The notes under the pieces: generated by a model
What the model was told of the DNA's origin: nothing
What the model saw: only the letters and a program-made list of their open reading frames with translations
Database searches by the model: none
Position numbers and translations under genes: made by a program
Shown: positions 1 through 5,365 of the stretch, piece after piece
Numbering within the stretch: position 1 is the stretch's first letter
How the letters are laid out: each line of letters begins with the position of its first letter
Source: Candidatus Woesearchaeota archaeon
Lineage (GTDB): Archaea > Nanobdellota > Nanobdellia > SCGC-AAA011-G17 > GW2011-AR17
Length of the DNA: 8,003 bases
Direction of reading: 5' to 3'
Assembly: GCA_016211095.1 (NCBI GenBank)
Contig: JACQSW010000132.1
Location: 1-8,003 of the forward strand

Positions 1-131
1 GGGTTATGGTCACCTGCGAGAGTCTTAAAAAAAACAGGAATGGGGAGTTTATAAACCCTGCGCGCGTTTGTCGCCATGTCCAGTGGTTCCCATTCACCGA
101 GGTTGGAATTCATCCATTGGCTAAATCCCAT
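1..131 (-). CDS. 5' part of an unrecognised gene (truncated by window edge)
   Basis: Reading the minus strand from an ATG at 131 gives 43 uninterrupted codons to the window edge. The product starts MGFSQWMNSN, continues with a WEPLDMATNARRVYKLP stretch and ends here at AGDHN. I do not recognise the family. Support for a real gene: the stretch is richer in G+C than the intergenic DNA beside it, and a TATA-like element (153-158) is centred about 25 bases upstream of the ATG, the spacing expected for a leaderless archaeal mRNA. An in-frame GTG at 146 is too close to that element to be the start. The gene is divergent from the secreted-protein gene at 202 and would share its promoter. An overlapping plus-strand ORF at 6-197 is less likely, because it reads through this promoter and has no promoter of its own in view. 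Confidence 0.5.
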   Translation of the reverse strand, partial: MGFSQWMNSNLGEWEPLDMATNARRVYKLPIPVFFKTLAGDHN

Positions 132-151
132 AGCTTTCTTCAGCACAAAAA

Positions 152-162
152 CTATATAAAAG
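152..162. promoter_or_regulatory. TATA element, possibly shared by two divergent genes
   Basis: The sequence ctatataaaag contains a symmetric TATATA core (153-158). On the plus strand it predicts a transcription start near 182 and a leader of about 20 bases before the ATG at 202. On the minus strand it predicts a start at about 130, essentially at the ATG of the divergent gene. Use in both directions is inference from spacing and symmetry. Confidence 0.5.
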
Positions 163-201
163 CAGAGATTATCCTTCTTTGTAAGTTGAGTTGGTAAAAG
201 G

Positions 202-2181
202 ATGATAAAAAAATTTCTAACAATAATAGCCTTATTAATGTTTATGTCTAGTTTTATAACAGCTCAAGAAGAAGGCAGTACAACAACAGCTCCAACGGAA
301 ACTCCAACAGAACAGCCAGCACCTGAGCCTGCTAGTGAGCCAACAACAGAACAGCCGCAAGAGCCAGAGCAACAACCTGTTGAACAGCCACCAACAGAAG
401 AGCCGCTCCAACCTCAAGAGCCAATCCCTCCACAAACAGAGCCGCTACCACAAGAACCATCCTCACAACAACCACCTCAAGAACCAATGCCATCAGGTGA
501 GGGGCAAACAAGAGAAGGGTGCTGGGTTGGAGAAGAAAGAGTTCCCTGCCCTAACGAAGTTGGAGAAGGATGCCAACCCATATTCAACCCCGGCACAGGA
601 ATGACAGAAGTAAGGTGCGGCGAAGCAATAGAAAACCCAAAATGCCCCCCATTCCCAGCTGACGCAGCAAGAAGATGCGCAGAAACAGGGGGAAATCCGC
701 AAGAATTCAAAGACCAAAGAGGCTGCCAAAGATTTGAATGCAGATTTGGCAGCGAAGAAAAAAGGGGATTCGGGCAAAGGTGCCCCCCATTCGAAGAAAT
801 TGAATCAACAAAAAGAAAATGCGAAGAACAAAACATGCAATTCACAGTATCCGAAGAGTTCGGATGCAAAATAGCCCGATGCGAAGGGGGAATGGGCCAA
901 AGACCTGGAGATGAATGCCACAAACTGCCCCCATCTGAAGAAATAAGAATAAAAGAAGATTGCAAAGAAAAAGGGGGATACATAATCCAAGAGTTTGATG
1001 AGAGGGGATGCGTTTTCCCAAGATGTTCTGAAAAAATAAGGGAACAAAAAGAAGAAAGGGGGAGGCCTGATATTTCTGCTTGCAGGAGTGATGTCCCAAA
1101 GGATGCCTACACGAGATGCGAAGAGGAAGGCGGCCAGCTCACCATTAAGAATGATGAAAGGGGATGCATCGTTTTCAGCAAATGCGTAAGGAGGGGCGAT
1201 TCAAGCGAGCTCGAATACGAATTTGTGGAAAGCGTTCCGCCAGCAACAAAACTTGTTGAAATCGCGTTCAAGCTTGAAGAAATAAAGATAAGCTTTGGCA
1301 AGCTTGCCAAAAAGTCCGAAGCGATAGCCCAATATTACCGAAGCGTTGGCGACGAGGCCAATGCCAAAAAATTTGAGACAATCACTGGAATGTTCACAAG
1401 CGCACAAGGAAGAGTTGAAGATATCAAGATAAAAATGCGGGAAAAAATAAAAGATTTAACGCCAGAAGACATAATGAACTTTAAGCATGACCTAAAATAT
1501 ATTAGTGAAGTAATAATGGAAGATGTCGCCTATGTCATGCTGGGTGGTACAGCCGAATTTGAACAAAAAGGGGAAATAAGGGGAGAAGAATCTTTTGAAG
1601 AAAGCGGTGTTAGCAAAGGTGATTGCGGATTTGACTTCAGGTGCTTCGAAAAATCGTTAAGGATTTGTTCACCAACCAAATTCGCGCCAGAGCCAAATAT
1701 AGAAATAAAGATAAGCGGGTTAGAAAACAAAAATTGCAAAATCGAAATTGAAGACAAGCGCCGAGACGGAACGTCCACAATGGAATGCTTGTATCCTGAT
1801 TACGCCTTCGGCGACTTAAACAAGGAGGCAATGCTTCCTTACTGCAAAGGCGCCCTTGTTGAAAGCTACAAAAAAGAAGAGATAGCAACAAAAACTGAAA
1901 TGATTGAGCCGCAAAAGAGGGAGCCCATGACAAAAGAAATGCGGCCAAGGGATGTGGAAGGATTTAACAGCCAAACAGAGATTATGGGCTGCAAAAAAGT
2001 AGAAAATGGAATGGTAGAGAAAGGGGTGTGCGGAAATGCTTGCTGCGAGCCAAGCATAGGGGAAAATGAAAGGAACTGCCCAAGAGATTGCACAGGCAAC
2101 ATAGAATTCAACCCTACGGGCCGTTTCTTTGCTTATGCAGAAAAAGCAGCGAACAATTTTAAATTATTAGGGGCAGAATAA
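202..2181 (+). CDS. Secreted cysteine-rich protein with Pro/Glu/Gln linker and four 4-Cys modules
   Basis: The 659-residue product is predicted to be exported. Residues 1-21 form a Sec-type signal peptide (two lysines, a hydrophobic core, likely cleavage after A21). Residues 22-100 are a low-complexity stalk rich in Pro, Glu, Gln and Thr with almost no other residues. A first Cys cluster (C107, C116, C124, C139) precedes four related modules (148-180, 194-227, 239-275, 294-328), each C-x10-14-C-x14-15-C-x4-5-C and usually containing a GG and an (E/Q)RGC motif. Residues 340-440 look helical and have no cysteine. A second Cys region (475-548) follows, and residues 610-630 carry a CGNxCCEPSIGENxxNCPxDC-type motif seen in other archaeal surface proteins. 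The 32 cysteines suggest disulfides or metal binding outside the cell. No C-terminal membrane anchor is visible. The next gene starts one base after the stop and may supply a membrane partner. Export is well supported; function and family are unknown. Confidence 0.85.
   Translation: MIKKFLTIIALLMFMSSFITAQEEGSTTTAPTETPTEQPAPEPASEPTTEQPQEPEQQPVEQPPTEEPLQPQEPIPPQTEPLPQEPSSQQPPQEPMPSGEGQTREGCWVGEERVPCPNEVGEGCQPIFNPGTGMTEVRCGEAIENPKCPPFPADAARRCAETGGNPQEFKDQRGCQRFECRFGSEEKRGFGQRCPPFEEIESTKRKCEEQNMQFTVSEEFGCKIARCEGGMGQRPGDECHKLPPSEEIRIKEDCKEKGGYIIQEFDERGCVFPRCSEKIREQKEERGRPDISACRSDVPKDAYTRCEEEGGQLTIKNDERGCIVFSKCVRRGDSSELEYEFVESVPPATKLVEIAFKLEEIKISFGKLAKKSEAIAQYYRSVGDEANAKKFETITGMFTSAQGRVEDIKIKMREKIKDLTPEDIMNFKHDLKYISEVIMEDVAYVMLGGTAEFEQKGEIRGEESFEESGVSKGDCGFDFRCFEKSLRICSPTKFAPEPNIEIKISGLENKNCKIEIEDKRRDGTSTMECLYPDYAFGDLNKEAMLPYCKGALVESYKKEEIATKTEMIEPQKREPMTKEMRPRDVEGFNSQTEIMGCKKVENGMVEKGVCGNACCEPSIGENERNCPRDCTGNIEFNPTGRFFAYAEKAANNFKLLGAE
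265..501 (+). repeat. Low-complexity Pro/Glu/Gln/Thr-coding stretch
   Basis: This region encodes residues 22-100 of the secreted protein. It is an irregular string of EP, QP, TEQP and PQEP units built from cca, gag/gaa and caa/cag codons. It probably forms an extended, disordered spacer that lifts the Cys-rich part away from the membrane or cell surface. Confidence 0.8.
643..1185 (+). repeat. Four degenerate tandem copies of a 33-37-residue four-cysteine module
   Basis: Copies lie at 643-741, 781-882, 916-1026 and 1081-1185. Spacings between the four cysteines are 10/15/4, 12/14/4, 14/15/4 and 11/15/5 residues. Copies 1, 3 and 4 share a GG pair four residues after the second Cys and a D(E/Q)RGC motif at the third. 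Copy 2 keeps the cysteines but has SEEFGC in its place. Gaps between copies are 11-18 residues. The DNA copies have diverged, so the duplication is old. Confidence 0.85.
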
Positions 2182-2182
2182 G

Positions 2183-2401
2183 ATGGAGAGCACAATAAAC
2201 ATAAAAAAAAGAACAATACTAATCGCAGTATTAATACTAATCGTTATTGCTGTGTTGGCGCTAGTTGCAGAAAGATACCTTCCATCAAAAAGTGTGGCTA
2301 TACGGAGCGGGGAAGAGGCAAAAGACGAAATTGCTGGAATGAGCCAGGAGCTGGAAGATTTAAGCTCCACCATCGGTAGCGTAGACGAAGAGCTAAAATA
2401 G
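2183..2401 (+). CDS. Small single-span membrane protein with acidic helical tail
   Basis: This is a 72-residue protein of unknown family. The N-terminus carries KKR at residues 8-10, followed by a strongly hydrophobic segment (about 11-29) and then a tail rich in Glu and Asp that is likely helical or coiled-coil (about 43-72, ending DEELK). By the positive-inside rule the N-terminus should be cytoplasmic and the acidic tail outside. The start codon lies one base after the stop of the secreted Cys-rich gene, so the two are almost certainly on one mRNA and translationally coupled. The outside-facing tail would be in the same compartment as the secreted protein, so a role as its anchor or partner is plausible but unproven. 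No obvious promoter of its own is seen. Confidence 0.75.
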   Translation: MESTINIKKRTILIAVLILIVIAVLALVAERYLPSKSVAIRSGEEAKDEIAGMSQELEDLSSTIGSVDEELK

Positions 2402-2419
2402 CTTAAAAAAAGTGAGCCT

Positions 2420-2434
2420 TCTAAAATTTTTAGA
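2420..2434. repeat. 15-base palindrome upstream of radB promoter
   Basis: TCTAAAA and TTTTAGA flank a single central T as perfect 7-base arms. The palindrome lies between the end of the small membrane-protein gene and the radB TATA box. It could be a transcription-factor site, or part of a T-rich terminator for the upstream pair. It is so AT-rich that chance is a real alternative. Confidence 0.3.
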
Positions 2435-2440
2435 AAAAAG

Positions 2441-2450
2441 TTTTTAAATA
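2441..2450 (+). promoter_or_regulatory. TATA box of radB
   Basis: The AT-rich block tttttaaata is centred about 26 bases before the radB ATG at 2472. That is archaeal TATA-to-start spacing, so the mRNA is predicted to be leaderless. The purine-rich gaaaaaag just upstream fits a BRE. Confidence 0.55.
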
Positions 2451-2471
2451 AAGGAAGAAAAGCCTTAAGGT

Positions 2472-3104
2472 ATGGTTAGCACCGGCAATAAGGAGTTGGA
2501 TAGGCAATTTTGTTATGAGCCTGTTATAAACTGCGTTTATGGAAAGGCGGCTACGGGCAAAACAACGCTCTGCTTAAATGCAGCTACAAGCCTCGCTAAA
2601 GAGGATAAAAAAGTTTTCTTCATCGACACTGAAAACAGCTTTAACGTGGACAGGATTAAGCAGATGATCAGCGATAACAGGGTGTTTGACAACATATTAG
2701 TTATGAAGTGCAACAGCTTTGATGAGCAATGCAAAGTTGTCGAAAACTTAATGCTGATAAAGGGAATGCTAAGCCTCGTAATTGTGGATTCTATAAGCAT
2801 GTTTTATAGGCAGGAGCTGCAGGAAAAAAAAGATCCGAACCCTAGGATGTCTAAGCAGCTTAGCACATTAGCTGAACTCACAAGGAATGGAATCCCCGTT
2901 TTAATCACAGCGCAGGTTTACTCAAATTTGGGAGATGCGGTTTTCCCCGTTGGGGGGAGCATGCTGATGAATTGGAGCCCCTGCCTGATTGAATTAAAGC
3001 ATGAAAATGATAAAAGAAAGCTCATTCTAAAGAAGCATCCAAAATTTTCTCAAACAGAAGCAAGTTTTGAAATAGTAAACGAGGGCATAACCTTAACAAA
3101 ATAG
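2472..3104 (+). CDS. radB: RadB, RecA-family recombinase paralogue
   Basis: The 210-residue protein has the usual RadB length: a bare RecA core without the N-terminal DNA-binding domain of RadA. It begins MVSTGNKELD, matching the STGxxxLD opening of the family. Walker A is GKAATGKTT (24-32), where many relatives have GPPGTGKT. The acidic catalytic-type residue lies in IDTEN (E54), Walker B is LVIVD ending at D106 and followed by S107, and the ITAQV segment (145-149) occupies the motif-3 position. YSNLGDAVFPVGGSMLMNW (150-168) corresponds to loop L2 and the following strand. The family is thought to assist homologous recombination and repair, probably as a mediator for RadA; it binds ATP, but hydrolysis is weak. 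The gene has its own promoter and appears monocistronic. Identification is firm; the divergent P-loop is the only oddity. Confidence 0.92.
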   Translation: MVSTGNKELDRQFCYEPVINCVYGKAATGKTTLCLNAATSLAKEDKKVFFIDTENSFNVDRIKQMISDNRVFDNILVMKCNSFDEQCKVVENLMLIKGMLSLVIVDSISMFYRQELQEKKDPNPRMSKQLSTLAELTRNGIPVLITAQVYSNLGDAVFPVGGSMLMNWSPCLIELKHENDKRKLILKKHPKFSQTEASFEIVNEGITLTK

Positions 3105-3125
3105 TTTCTTGTTAAAAAGAAAAAG

Positions 3126-3137
3126 CTATATATAAAG
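3126..3137 (+). promoter_or_regulatory. TATA box of the permease gene
   Basis: The sequence ctatatataaag is centred about 27 bases before the ATG at 3158, preceded by purine-rich aaaaag. A leaderless transcript is predicted. It is one of the clearest TATA elements in the window. Confidence 0.65.
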
Positions 3138-3157
3138 AAGGTTCCCTATTTTTCTTT

Positions 3158-4096
3158 ATGCAAAACCTCCTTTTTACTTATCTAACTTCATTTTGGGACA
3201 TCTTTAAAAATGTGTGGTACTGGATGCTGATTGGGATGCTAATATCTGCATTCGTCAGGGAGTTTGTGCCTGTAAAAAAGATGTTGGAATATTTTGGCGG
3301 GAATGATTGGAAATCTTTGGGACGGGCAACAATTTCTGGCTTGTTTGTTTCTGTATGCAGTTGCGGCGCTGTGCCAATAGCGTCAACTTTGCGTGAAAGG
3401 GGCGCTTCAACAGCCTCAACCTTAACGTTCCTGCTTGCAAGCCCCTGGGCGGGGTTCATCCACTTATTTATCCTTTCAAGTTTTATCGGAATAAAATACA
3501 CGCTGCTGCTTTTTGTTATAGCTTTAGCTGTGGCTTTTATTTCAGGATTAGCCCTTGCTAGGCTAGAAAACAAAAACAAGATTACCCCCGGCATCCCAAG
3601 AAAGCACAAAGACCATGAAGACCACAAATGTGTTGAATGCGCACAATTAGAAGAGGCAAAACGCGGCGGAGAGCCGTTAAAGAGAAGAATAATTTACAAT
3701 GTTCCGAAGCATTTGTGGGGAATATTTATTGACGTTGGAAAGTACATGTTTATCGGCTTATTTACTGCAGCAGCCTTAAAGGCATTTATTCCAGTAGGGC
3801 TCGTAACACAATATCTTGGCGGCGGAAAAAAATTCTTGCCAGTGCTTATAGCCGTCCCTATAAGCACAATAATTGAGTTAAGCGGCGAGGGATTTATCCT
3901 GCTCGCAGGCCAACTATATGAAATGGGGGCATCGCTTGGTGTTGTCTTCACAATGGTAATGGTAGGGGTTTCTACAGATTTAACAGAAATCTCAATGATC
4001 ATAGGGAAGTTTGGGAAAAGAACAGCCCTCGCATACGCTTCGATAAGCCTAGTGCTTGTTATCGGTGCTGCGATGCTTATCAACTCATTGGTTTAG
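3158..4096 (+). CDS. Permease of the DUF318/ArsP-like family (metal or metalloid efflux)
   Basis: This is a 312-residue polytopic membrane protein. It has two homologous halves joined by a hydrophilic loop (about 136-180). The first half carries the CSCGAVPIA motif (C67, C69), then LRERGAS and TFLLASPWAG. The second half repeats the pattern with FIPVGLVTQYLGG, LYEMGAS and a conserved ISTIIELSGEG segment. These are hallmarks of the predicted permease family (PF03773) that includes the ArsP organoarsenical exporter and SO_0444-type Cu/Zn efflux proteins. The central loop contains a His/Cys cluster (H150, H153, H156, C158, C161, the last two forming CxxC), which suggests metal sensing or binding. 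It has its own promoter and no regulator or redox partner next door. Transport of a thiophilic metal or metalloid is likely; the actual substrate cannot be read from the sequence. Confidence 0.85.
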   Translation: MQNLLFTYLTSFWDIFKNVWYWMLIGMLISAFVREFVPVKKMLEYFGGNDWKSLGRATISGLFVSVCSCGAVPIASTLRERGASTASTLTFLLASPWAGFIHLFILSSFIGIKYTLLLFVIALAVAFISGLALARLENKNKITPGIPRKHKDHEDHKCVECAQLEEAKRGGEPLKRRIIYNVPKHLWGIFIDVGKYMFIGLFTAAALKAFIPVGLVTQYLGGGKKFLPVLIAVPISTIIELSGEGFILLAGQLYEMGASLGVVFTMVMVGVSTDLTEISMIIGKFGKRTALAYASISLVLVIGAAMLINSLV

Positions 4097-4213
4097 CCTG
4101 ATTCTTATTTTGGGAAAAAACGAGTGCTGTAAAAACGTCTAGAATTTTGAAAAAAAGAACGCCTTAAAAAAGATTAACAAAGAAAAACCGAAAAAATCGC
4201 GAAAATATAGTTT

Positions 4214-4402
4214 TCAATTAACTTCTTCAGATTTTTTAGCCCAGTAATCCTTCAATTTTCTGACAATCTTAATCGCTTTTGGCATAAAATTTTTGTTCCA
4301 AAAGAATAAAGCATCATTCATCAGCTTCCCTTCAAGCGCCTTATCTTTGGTGAGGCCAGCCAAATCCCTTTCAAACTTATTCAAAAACTCTTTCTTGCCC
4401 AT
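4214..4402 (-). CDS. Small basic helical hypothetical protein (uncertain)
   Basis: A 62-codon ORF starts at the ATG at 4402; a TTG at 4417 would add five residues. The product is mostly charged and probably helical (MGKKEFLNKFERDL at the start, KAIKIVRKLKDYWAKK near the end), with no membrane segment or motif I recognise. No TATA box at the proper distance and no clear Shine-Dalgarno sequence is visible. The TTG alternative overlaps the stop of the upstream transposase-like fragment. It lies between a permease gene and a degraded mobile-element fragment, so it may be a gene remnant. The amino-acid composition is protein-like, which is the main reason to list it. Confidence 0.4.
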   Translation of the reverse strand: MGKKEFLNKFERDLAGLTKDKALEGKLMNDALFFWNKNFMPKAIKIVRKLKDYWAKKSEEVN

Positions 4403-4413
4403 ATTATTTGTTA

Positions 4414-4548
4414 TCAAGAAAGCATCTTTTCCACTTCCTCAATTTCTACCTTTCTCGGATTATGGCTTAGTTTATAGCCATACCAATGGTCTTGGAAGAT
4501 AGTTTTTACTGATAGAAAACCTTTTGATTCCCCTTTTGCTTGATTAAT
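4414..4548 (-). pseudogene. Probable 5' fragment of a zinc-binding-type transposase gene
   Basis: The minus strand reads an open 44-codon stretch with no usable start, though an ATT at 4548 sits where an ATG would be expected (INQAKGESKG). It then reads SVKTIFQDHWYGYKLSHNPR and VEIEEVEKML before TGA and TAA. The IFxxHWxxY and EVEKML pattern resembles the N-terminus of transposases that have a zinc-binding domain right after this point (IS91-like and related archaeal families). There a Cys codon usually follows ML(S/x); here the next codon is TGA. No zinc-binding or catalytic part remains downstream. I read it as a relic with lost start, premature stop and deleted body. The family assignment is from memory of the pattern and is moderate at best. 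A short functional ORF with a non-standard start is the alternative. Confidence 0.45.
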
Positions 4549-4571
4549 CTGTGTTGATTGGATAACAACAC

Positions 4572-4605
4572 TAAAGGGTTAGCACCTAAAAAGGCTAACC
4601 CTTTA
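4572..4605. repeat. Perfect 12-bp inverted repeat with 10-base spacer
   Basis: TAAAGGGTTAGC (4572-4583) and its exact reverse complement (4594-4605) flank a 10-base spacer. The right arm ends 17 bases before the scpA TATA box (4623-4630). It also lies about 24 bases upstream of the presumed start of the transposase fragment on the other strand. It could be an operator for scpA, a hairpin at the end of a dead mobile element, or a terminator for minus-strand transcription. Confidence 0.75.
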
Positions 4606-4622
4606 TAGATTATATACCAAAA

Positions 4623-4630
4623 TTTATAAA
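4623..4630 (+). promoter_or_regulatory. TATA box of scpA
   Basis: The sequence tttataaa is centred about 28 bases before the ATG at 4655, again predicting a leaderless mRNA. A second AT-rich element, tatatacc (4611-4618), lies too far upstream for that start but could serve the minus strand. Confidence 0.5.
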
Positions 4631-4654
4631 CTTCCTTCTCTTAATTTTTCATTT

Positions 4655-5365
4655 ATGCTAGAGCGCATTTACAGTTTGTTGATGAAGGAAGAAGAGATAA
4701 CCTGGCAGGACATTATTTATAGTTTAGTAAAATCGGAGGAAATGAACCCGTGGGATATCGACATTTCCGTATTAACCAAGCGATATATTGAGACTATCAA
4801 GATGCTTGAAAGTATGGATTTTTTTCTCTCAGGCAAAGTTTTGCTGGCATCAGCTATACTTCTAAAAATAAAATCTGAAAAATTAGTTGGGGAAGACATA
4901 GAGAACTTTGATAGCTTCCTGTTCCACTCTGATGATGTTGTGGAGGACTTAACTGATTTTGTTGGCCAGCAAAGAATAATCCTTGATGTTCCGCCATTGG
5001 CAATAAAAACTCCCCAAGCAAGAAAAAGAAAAGTTTCAGTACAGGACCTAATACAATCCTTAGCTAAGGCATTAGAAGTGAGCAAGAGGAGATTCATAAG
5101 GAGGCAGGCCGAATTGAGCTATTCTGTGCCGTTAATACCTATCAAAAAGATTAACATAACAGAGTTGATAAGGGATGTTTATTCAAAAATCAAATCATTA
5201 TTCGACAAAAAAGAAGAGGTAACATTTTCAAAACTAATAATTCCTGGAAACAAGGAAAGTGCAATACTAACTTTTTTGCCGCTGCTTTACCTTGATACTC
5301 AACAAAAGATTGACCTGAAACAAGAACAGCCTTTCGGAGAAATATACGTAAACCCGTTAAATTAG
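4655..5365 (+). CDS. scpA: ScpA-like kleisin, chromosome segregation and condensation protein A
   Basis: The 236-residue protein has the two-ended ScpA plan. The N-terminal domain (1-75) contains NPWDIDISVLTKRYIE (31-46) and a FFLSGKVLLASAILLKIKSEKL helix region (56-77), both typical of the part that binds the SMC neck. The middle (80-160) is a charged linker with a basic stretch (ARKRK, SKRRFIRR). The C-terminal region (165-233) is a small winged helix ending LPLLYLDTQQKIDLKQEQPFGEIYV, which in the family binds the SMC head. With SMC it forms the ring that compacts and separates chromosomes. No smc or scpB gene is present in this window. The gene has its own promoter, preceded by a 12-bp inverted repeat. 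It converges on minD, and the two 3' ends overlap by 9 bp. The family call is strong. Confidence 0.88.
   Translation: MLERIYSLLMKEEEITWQDIIYSLVKSEEMNPWDIDISVLTKRYIETIKMLESMDFFLSGKVLLASAILLKIKSEKLVGEDIENFDSFLFHSDDVVEDLTDFVGQQRIILDVPPLAIKTPQARKRKVSVQDLIQSLAKALEVSKRRFIRRQAELSYSVPLIPIKKINITELIRDVYSKIKSLFDKKEEVTFSKLIIPGNKESAILTFLPLLYLDTQQKIDLKQEQPFGEIYVNPLN

Noticed and set aside
1..131. Possible DNA primase small subunit (ARRVYKLP resembles a RRLIRLP motif)
   Set aside because: In primases that motif lies deep in the protein, not about 25 residues from the start, and the following SLH.KTG signature is absent.
6..197. Plus-strand ORF of 63 codons at the window start
   Set aside because: It runs through the TATA element of the next gene, has no promoter in view, and lies over a minus-strand frame with better promoter placement.
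477..983. Minus-strand ORF of 168 codons
   Set aside because: It lies entirely opposite the secreted-protein gene; its Ser/Pro-rich product is what the reverse of Glu/Gly-rich codons gives.
3178..3627. Minus-strand ORF of 149 codons
   Set aside because: It is a shadow of the permease gene, whose reading frame has clear family motifs.
4097..4213. Possible small RNA or gene in the A-rich gap after the permease
   Set aside because: No ORF, stable hairpin or promoter stands out; it looks like plain intergenic DNA.
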